Of a DNA stretch of 64,000 bases, positions 57,141 through 64,000 are shown one piece after another (positions within the stretch are counted from its first letter, which is position 1; every line of letters begins with the position of its first letter). Location of the stretch: contig NC_133666.1 in NCBI RefSeq assembly GCF_037893015.1, forward strand, positions 625,283,852 to 625,347,851. The letters are read 5' to 3'. Source of the DNA: Macrotis lagotis. Taxonomy: Eukaryota > Chordata > Mammalia > Peramelemorphia > Peramelidae. Under the pieces are notes generated by a model. That model was not told the DNA's origin, searched no databases, and was given only the letters and a program-made list of their open reading frames with translations. The position numbers and the translations under genes are program-made.

Positions 57141-57652
57141 CCTGCCATCAATGGACTACCCATCCAACTGCATATCGTAATCCAGACAATAAATTTTCTT
57201 CTACTTGATTTTCCTGTATCAATGGCTAGATTGATTTATTCTGAGTGACCCTGTATCTAATCAGGTTTCAGTATCGTTAGCATAATGACACCTGCAAGCT
57301 GGAGCATCTGGAGAATAACTGATTTGGTCTTTATACAAGGTTGAATATAGAAAATTATGACTGTGGTTATAGCAAAGAGTCTCACATTTTTGTTTTTAGG
57401 ATAAGCCTAGGCTTTATTTTGTGAAGTCAAGGGCATTTTTATAATCAACCAAAAACTCAATGTAATCTTGCATTCACTCCAACATCTGACACTTGTGACT
57501 TTGAAAGTGTGGTCCACCATTCTGCTTTCTGTAAAGACTTCATGAGAAAAAGTGGCATTAAGTGCCTAAGAGGCATCACCTGCACTTCCCCTTAGACTTT
57601 TTGCTCTTGGCATAGTGTGAATTATTTGTGTCATATCCTTTGATGGGATTCC

Positions 57653-57893
57653 AGATTCTAACAGCTAACATTTTTGTAGCATTTTAAAGTTCACAAGGCA
57701 CTTTACATATTTCATTTGTCTTACAACTTTATGAGGTAGGTGTTATTATTCCCATTTTACAGATGGGGGAAACTGAAGCTGAGTCCCTCATTCATTTACC
57801 TAGGTAACATAGCCAATATCTATTAGAAGCAGCATTTGAACCCAGGTCTTCCCCATTCCAAGTCCAGCATTCAGTCCACTATACCACCCGTCC
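57653..57893 (-). repeat. MIR-type SINE
   Basis: Reverse, nearly complete: 'cacaaggcactttacatatt', 'cccattttacagatggggga', 'tttgaacccaggtcttcccc', 'cattcagtccactataccac'. Confidence 0.78.
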
Positions 57894-58284
57894 TCCAGAA
57901 GAAGGAACTCTAAGTAGGGAGAATTTATCATATTTTCCATCTCATTAAACCTTAATAGATGTCTGTTTAATTTAACTTAAAAACTGTAGACTTAAAAATT
58001 GTAATCTGCCTTGTTGTCCAACTTGTCTGGCTGCTGTTGATCCACCTCTTCAATATACATTATTCAGGTTTCCTCCTGATAATACTGCATCCCTATCCAC
58101 TCCTTCCAGCCCTAGTTGCACTTTTACTAATGCCCCTCATTACCATTTCCAAGGCAAACCTATCTCTACAGGTTCTACCACAATTACTAAGGAATCCCCA
58201 CTTTTATGAGCTTAATTCACTTCAAATGTATTATCCATTTAAGATTCTGGTAGCTGATTTCTACCAAGCCCTCAGATACTCTTC

Positions 58285-58434
58285 TTTCTTTTTTTTGGTT
58301 TTGCAAGACAATGGGGTTAAGTGATTTGCCCAAGGCCACACAGGTAATTAGTAAGTGTATGAGGCTGGATTTGAACTCAGGTCCTCCTGACTCCAGGGCT
58401 GGTGCTCTATCCTCTGTGCCATCTAATTACCCCC
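58285..58434 (-). repeat. WSINE-type SINE in L2
   Basis: Reverse copy 'ggttttgcaagacaatgggg' to 'tgtgccatctaattaccccc', with 'cttcttcctttctt'-like direct repeats around it. Confidence 0.83.
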
Positions 58435-58762
58435 TTCTTCCTTTCTTAAAGAGTTTAATGCCTGGCTCAGTCTTTCTACCCTAATTACTGCCATCACAAT
58501 AGGGGATTTCAATGTGCATATTGATAGTTTCTTCAAATATCCTAACCTTCCAGTTCCTCAATTTACTTCCCATAACCTATTTTTCCATTCCACCTCATCT
58601 AAGCATAGATGGTCATATTCTTGTTCCTGCTATCACTTACAAATGTTCTGCTTCCATGTTAAAGAACTACAAAATTGTTAGTGATCATAATCTGTCTTTT
58701 TTTTTTCTTTTTTAATCATCCTTCTCTTGACCTAATCACTCCTAAGGGGCAAGGGAATAAGC

Positions 58763-58764
<2 letters not shown>

Positions 58765-58809
<45 letters not shown>

Positions 58810-58864
58810 TACATATATATACATATACATATATACATATACATATATACATATATATATATGT
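58765..58864. repeat. (AT)n/(ACATAT)n microsatellite
   Basis: About 100 nt of AT and ACATAT units inside the L2. Confidence 0.95.
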
Positions 58865-60050
58865 AAAATGTATTTATGGAATAAGCATATATTTGTTTCC
58901 CAGGCCATCACTCCTGTACTAGCATTATCTCCTTTCTTCCTTATCAACAGATTAGTAAATCAACTCAATTGTACACTATCTTCTGTACTAATGGATCATG
59001 TCCGGCCAAGCTCCAACTTTAGGACACTCCCACTTTCAGCTGCTTTTGTTCCTATTCACTTGCTTAATGAGGCTTGAGCAAATCTTGACTACAAATTTAT
59101 CTGAGTGGACCTTCATTTCATTAAGGAAGTTCTTTACACATTCCTAATTCAGTTCATTGTCTCCTTTACCATAATGGCTGTTGTAAATTTTTTCTTCCAT
59201 GGAATTCCTTCTCCTATCCTCCAAATTGAGGTCACCTTCAATTTTATTGGAGAAATCAAAGCTATTTGATGAAAATTCCCCCTCCTCATTTCACATCCCT
59301 CTTATGTTTCCTCCTATACCTGTTTCACATGAAGAGATGGCCCTCCTTCTTGCTAAGGCAGACCTATCTCTAGGTGCTTGTGATCCCTTTCCATCTCATC
59401 TTCAGCAAATTTTACCTTTTATCATCCCCATTCACTGTCTCCCTATCTACAGGCCCCCATATTTTTTACAAACATGTGGCTTTCCTTTAAAAAACTTATT
59501 TAATCCCTAATAGTTATCATTCTGTGTCCCTCCTTCCTGCTGTGGTCAGACTTCTTGAGCAAGCCATGTATAGTTAATTGATCTCTGTACTTCCTCTCCT
59601 TGAATTCTCTTCTAAATTCTGAGGTCTGGGTTTTATCATTCAGTTGCAACTGCTTTACATAAAAGTTGCCTATTATCTTTCTCAGTCCTTACTCTTTTTG
59701 ACCTCTTAGCAGCATTTGATTCTGCTGTACACCTTCTCCTGGATAATTCCTTGTCTTTAGGTTTTTGATGATACTCCTCTCTCCTGATTCTCCTCTAACC
59801 TATCAAATGTCTTCTTTTCAGTTTCTTCTACTCATTCTTCTTCCAGGTCATGCCCACTACCCATGGATGTCTGTCCCTCTATTCCATTTCACCTTGTGAT
59901 CTTGTCAGCTCCCATGGATTTAATTATCATCTTCACAGGAGATAATTTTCAAATTTATTCAAACCCTAATCTTCTTCCTAACAGAATTCCAGTCTCTCAT
60001 CATCAACTTTCTTAGACACTTTAAACTAAATGTCTTGTAAATATCTTACA

Positions 60051-60193
60051 GCAGTAGGTAGGTGATACAGTGAAGAGTACAGACCTGGAGTCAAGAAGAC
60101 CTAAATTCAAATCCAACCTCAGACACTTAACTAATTAAGTGACTCTGGGCCTCTGGGCAAGTCACTTAACCCTGTTTGCCTGCCAGAAAAAGA
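60051..60193 (+). repeat. Diverged tRNA-derived SINE in L2
   Basis: 'gcagtaggtaggtgatacag' head, 'aattcaaatccaacctcaga' body, 'caagtcacttaaccctgttt' end. Its A-rich tail is the target of the next SINE. Confidence 0.72.
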
Positions 60194-60373
60194 TTTTTTT
60201 TTGGTTTTTTTTTTTTTGTTTTTGTTTTTGTTTTTTTGCAAGGCAATGGGGTTAAGTGGCTTGCCTAAGGCCATACAGCCAGGCAACTACTAAGTGTCTG
60301 AGGCCAGGTTTGAACTCAGGCACTCCTGATTCCAGGTCCAGTGCTCTGTCCACTGTGCCACCTAGCCACCCCC
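60194..60373 (-). repeat. WSINE-type SINE nested in the tail of another SINE
   Basis: Long T-rich tail, then 'gcaaggcaatggggttaagt' to 'gtgccacctagccaccccc'. 'agaaaaaga' on both sides is the target-site duplication. Confidence 0.88.
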
Positions 60374-60609
60374 AAGAAAAAGACATCTTAAACTCAACAT
60401 GTCCAAAATCAAACTCATCAATCCCCTTTGACCCCAACATTCCTACTTTCTTGACTTCCTTATTAACTTATTGTTCACCATCCTCCTAGTCATCCTTGTC
60501 TCTTTCACTTACTCCCCTTTTCAATCTATTGCCAAGTCTTATCCTTTCTCAAATTCATCCCCTATTCCCTATGCACACAGCCTCTTTCCTATCAAAAATC
60601 CTCACCACA

Positions 60610-60765
60610 GGGCAGCTAGGTGGTACAGTGGATTGAGTAGCAGCCCTGGAGTCAGAAGGACCTGAGTTCAAATGCCGCATCAGACATTTAATAATTAACT
60701 AGCAGTATGACCCTTGGGCAAGTCACTTAACCCCCACTGCCTTACAATAGACAAAAACAAAAACC
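60610..60765 (+). repeat. WSINE-type SINE in L2
   Basis: 'gggcagctaggtggtacagt' to 'actgccttacaatagacaaa'. Flanked by 'aaaaatcctcaccac' and 'aaaaaccctcaccac'. Confidence 0.85.
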
Positions 60766-61290
60766 CTCACCACCTTGGCTAATAAGTCTACTGGTTGGTC
60801 CACATTTCTTCACTCAGTTGCCAGATAAGGTCTTCACACAGATACACAGACACACACACATTCCACCGAGTCCTTTTTATCTCTGGGATGAAATATAAAA
60901 TCACCTTTTCAGCATGTAAAGCTAATCACAGCCTGATGCTTGCCTTCCTTCCTAGTCCCTTTACACCACTTTCCACATTAAAATCCTGCTACACCGCTAC
61001 AACTGCTTTTTCTAACTGGATGTCTTGCTTTTTTACTTGATTTCTCTTGTTCCTGCAGTACTCTTCTTCTTCCCCTCTGTGCTTTGGCTTCCCTAAGTTC
61101 ACATTGTACTTTGTGCAAGAGATTTGCCAATTCCTTGCCTCTGTCCCCTGTATCTTGTAGGTACTTGTTTTACATGTTGTCTCATTAGATCGAGATTTCC
61201 TTCAGGGCAAAGGACCATGTTTTAGTCTTTCTATCCTCAGTTTACCTGTACCAGGTGCATAGTAAATGTTTAATACATGCCTGTGGATGA

Positions 61291-62370
61291 TGACAGTTAC
61301 ATAGACTACAGCTTGTGATTTACAGGTGTGCTGGTGGCTTGATGTAATTCTCGTTGGAACTTAGACCAGGCCTAAATGAAGTCCAGAAGCTGGGGATTCT
61401 TGTAGCCTTCCTGGGAAGCAGCAGCTATTGTATTGGACCAGAATGGGCAATTAGAGGAAATGTTTTTTAGGGAGTTGGATCATTTGGACACTTGATTTAC
61501 CTTAATTCCACCCTTTGGTGTTTATCCACAACAAATCATTACTCGTGGCTCTGTTTTGCAGTCCCTGTACTTTGATCTTTTGTGGGTAGGTTCTTGCCCC
61601 ACCTACATATGTGGGGAGACACCCCCTTCTGGAGTATATGTCCCATGCTGCTGCTCTCCTTGACTCTGTCAAGCACTCTTCCTTGCCAAGGCTCTTTGAG
61701 ACTGGTGGCTGACTGTATAATTCAGCCAGAGCTTTGTAAAGGGCCTGTTCCTTTAGGAGAATTGGGGCAGGGGGAGTTTGTTACACTGAATTCACCAACT
61801 ATTATTTCTGAATTAGCTCCACAAGCAGGATTCAATCCTTACAAGCCAAAAAAAAAAAAAAAAAAAAAAAAAGCCCAAACAAACAAAAAACCCTCTACAA
61901 CAGCTTGTAGCAGAAACATTCTTTGTGTTCCCCATAGTGCCTAGTATAGCAGATCTAAATCTTTAGGGCCTTAATTAATGGGGAAAGGAACCCTAGTTCT
62001 AAATTCCCAGTGAAGTGCTTCATCCTGGTCAAAAAAAGCAAGACCTCCTGGATAACAGCCCTAAGCATAAGTGATCTGAAACAGGCCATAGCCTTGGCCC
62101 CCTTGATTTAAATCATTTCCCTCTATGCTTAACCATAATCTCTTTGTCCTTTGATAATTGAAATAAGGGATCAGCAATGGCATCTTAATGGTAGAGTTAG
62201 ACTGGTTGCTAAGCCCCAAACTAATTAGAAATGATGGAGGAAGTGGGTGTGACTTAAGAATTCTGGATTTTCATTCTAGCAGTCCTGCTTCTAATGTGTG
62301 TGTGTGGGGGGTCTTCCAGCCCCCTGCCTATTTTGCCCAGATCTGGAGAGCAGGGAAACTTCCTGAAAAC
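61291..62370. other. Intergenic up to the KEAP1 3' end; long A run
   Basis: A 25-nt A run at 61848-61872, preceded by unique-looking sequence, could be the tail of a retroposed copy, but no parent or target-site duplication is recognised. Nothing else is seen. Confidence 0.45.
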
Positions 62371-62892
62371 ACTAGTTAGTCTGATCTTTATTTCAGTTTG
62401 AAAGTTACAAGAGAACTTACCATGATAATTGTAGAGAGCCCAGAGATAATCTAGCCCAAGTTTTTATGTACAAGCCCACCCCACCCCCAGTGTTCATGCC
62501 AACATCCTGGCACCAAAACCCTTCTTGTTCAGCACAGGAGCTTCAGGAATGAAGAGAGCTGGAGTCTGTGGCTATGGTCTGGGTCCAATTTCCATCTCCC
62601 TTCTGCAGGCAGGCCCTCTCCTATAGGCGCACTGGATGCCAGTGCCCCACTCCTAAGAATCCTCCCCCTTGCCAAACTCCTCCTAAGCCAGTGGATCCCT
62701 GACAATACCTTACAAAAAATGTCTCAGGGCCAAAGTGGCAAAATCAAAGGTTCCTGTGTTGGCTTCTTCTGCTTTGTTATTTTAACACTGAATTGTTATT
62801 CCAGCTTCTGGTCTTGGAAATGATTTTTTTGCTTTGTTTTTCATTTTCATACAAAAAAAATCTGACAATTTTGTTAAAGAGATAAAAATCTT
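62371..62892 (-). other. KEAP1: KEAP1 3' UTR
   Basis: About 520 nt between the KEAP1 stop and the poly(A) signal at 62387-62392. A 'ttttcattttcatacaaaaaa' A/T stretch lies just after the stop. The length fits the short 3' UTR of mammalian KEAP1. Confidence 0.6.
62387..62392 (-). promoter_or_regulatory. KEAP1: KEAP1 poly(A) signal AATAAA
   Basis: TTTATT on the + strand is AATAAA on the minus strand, ~500 nt beyond the KEAP1 stop. It is the first canonical hexamer in a suitable place. Confidence 0.6.

Positions 62893-64000
<1,108 letters not shown>

Larger units (their letters stand above)
54651..58019. other. Intergenic, repeat-rich
   Basis: Contains a third SINE type (55112), a MAR1-like SINE (55864), MIR elements (56400-56500 weak, 56950, 57653) and otherwise unique AT-rich sequence. 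No exon is recognised. Confidence 0.6.
58020..61290 (+). repeat. Long L2 LINE, interrupted by SINEs
   Basis: Sequence order follows an L2 from endonuclease to 3' end. 58503-58535 reads GDFNVHIDS-like words and 58665-58695 reads IVSDHNLS, both endonuclease-type. 59375-59600 has reverse-transcriptase start words. 59880-60030 holds the 'cagctcccatggatttaatt' block. 60385-60410 holds 'aactcaacatgtccaaaatc'. The 3' end near 61180-61285 has 'cagggcaaaggaccatgttt' and 'catagtaaatgtttaataca'. Four SINEs and an AT microsatellite split it. It is decayed, with many stops. Confidence 0.75.

Noticed and set aside
61575-61872. Possible processed pseudogene ending in the 25-nt A run
   Set aside because: No parent gene recognised upstream of the A run and no clear target-site duplication.

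Overview
The window is a vertebrate nuclear locus from a marsupial, probably an Australian one. The main clue is the abundance of a tRNA-derived SINE with the head 'gggcagctaggtggcgcagtggatag' split by divergence and the tail 'ccttgcaaaaacctaaaaa', which I recognise as the WSINE/WALLSI type. Marsupial-like L1 3' ends, L2, MIR-type SINEs and long microsatellites are also present. The species cannot be fixed from the sequence alone.

The main gene is PDE4A (cAMP-specific phosphodiesterase 4A) on the + strand. It runs from alternative first exons at about 14.7 kb to a poly(A) signal at about 50.95 kb. The last coding exons of KEAP1 lie on the - strand from 64.0 down to 62.9 kb. PDE4A followed tail-to-tail by KEAP1 is also the order on human chr19p13.2.

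Layout: 0-10.6 kb is repeat-rich intergenic DNA with no gene seen. 10.7-15.6 kb holds a CpG-rich segment, a cluster of CRE half-sites with an X-box-like site, and a two-exon alternative N-terminus that resembles PDE4B1/PDE4D7. 17.8-19.75 kb is a CpG island with the PDE4A4/5-type first exon (MEPP...). 24.6-27.1 kb is a second strong CpG region with PDE4A11-type and PDE4A10-type first exons. 31.9-33.3 kb carries exons encoding the PKA site, UCR1 and the start of UCR2. 35.87 kb carries the super-short PDE4A1 first exon (MPLVDFF...). 39.3-48.5 kb carries UCR2, LR2, the catalytic domain and the C-terminal tail. 48.45-50.98 kb is the 3' UTR. 51-62.4 kb is intergenic, with an orphan CpG island carrying three CCAAT boxes (53.6-54.65 kb) and a long, SINE-riddled L2 LINE (58-61.3 kb).

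All four long first-exon types end in the same codon phase (2 nt) and fit exon 2 at 31925, while the PDE4A1 exon ends in phase 0 and fits exon 7 at 39266. One locus therefore encodes at least five N-terminal forms (about 828, 813, 795, 784 and 582 residues) that share a catalytic unit and differ in targeting. KEAP1 has no known functional link to PDE4A; it is a neighbour only.

I found no wholly new biological system. The most interesting items are the PDE4B1/4D7-like N-terminus of PDE4A, an exact 36-nt duplicate of the PDE4A1 start just after exon 6, a minisatellite seeded by a PDE4A exon end with its splice donor, an ERK-type PQSP site in PDE4A, and the orphan CpG promoter between the two genes. 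Splice sites were read by eye from GT/AG context, reading frame and remembered mammalian PDE4 and KEAP1 proteins; no alignment was run.
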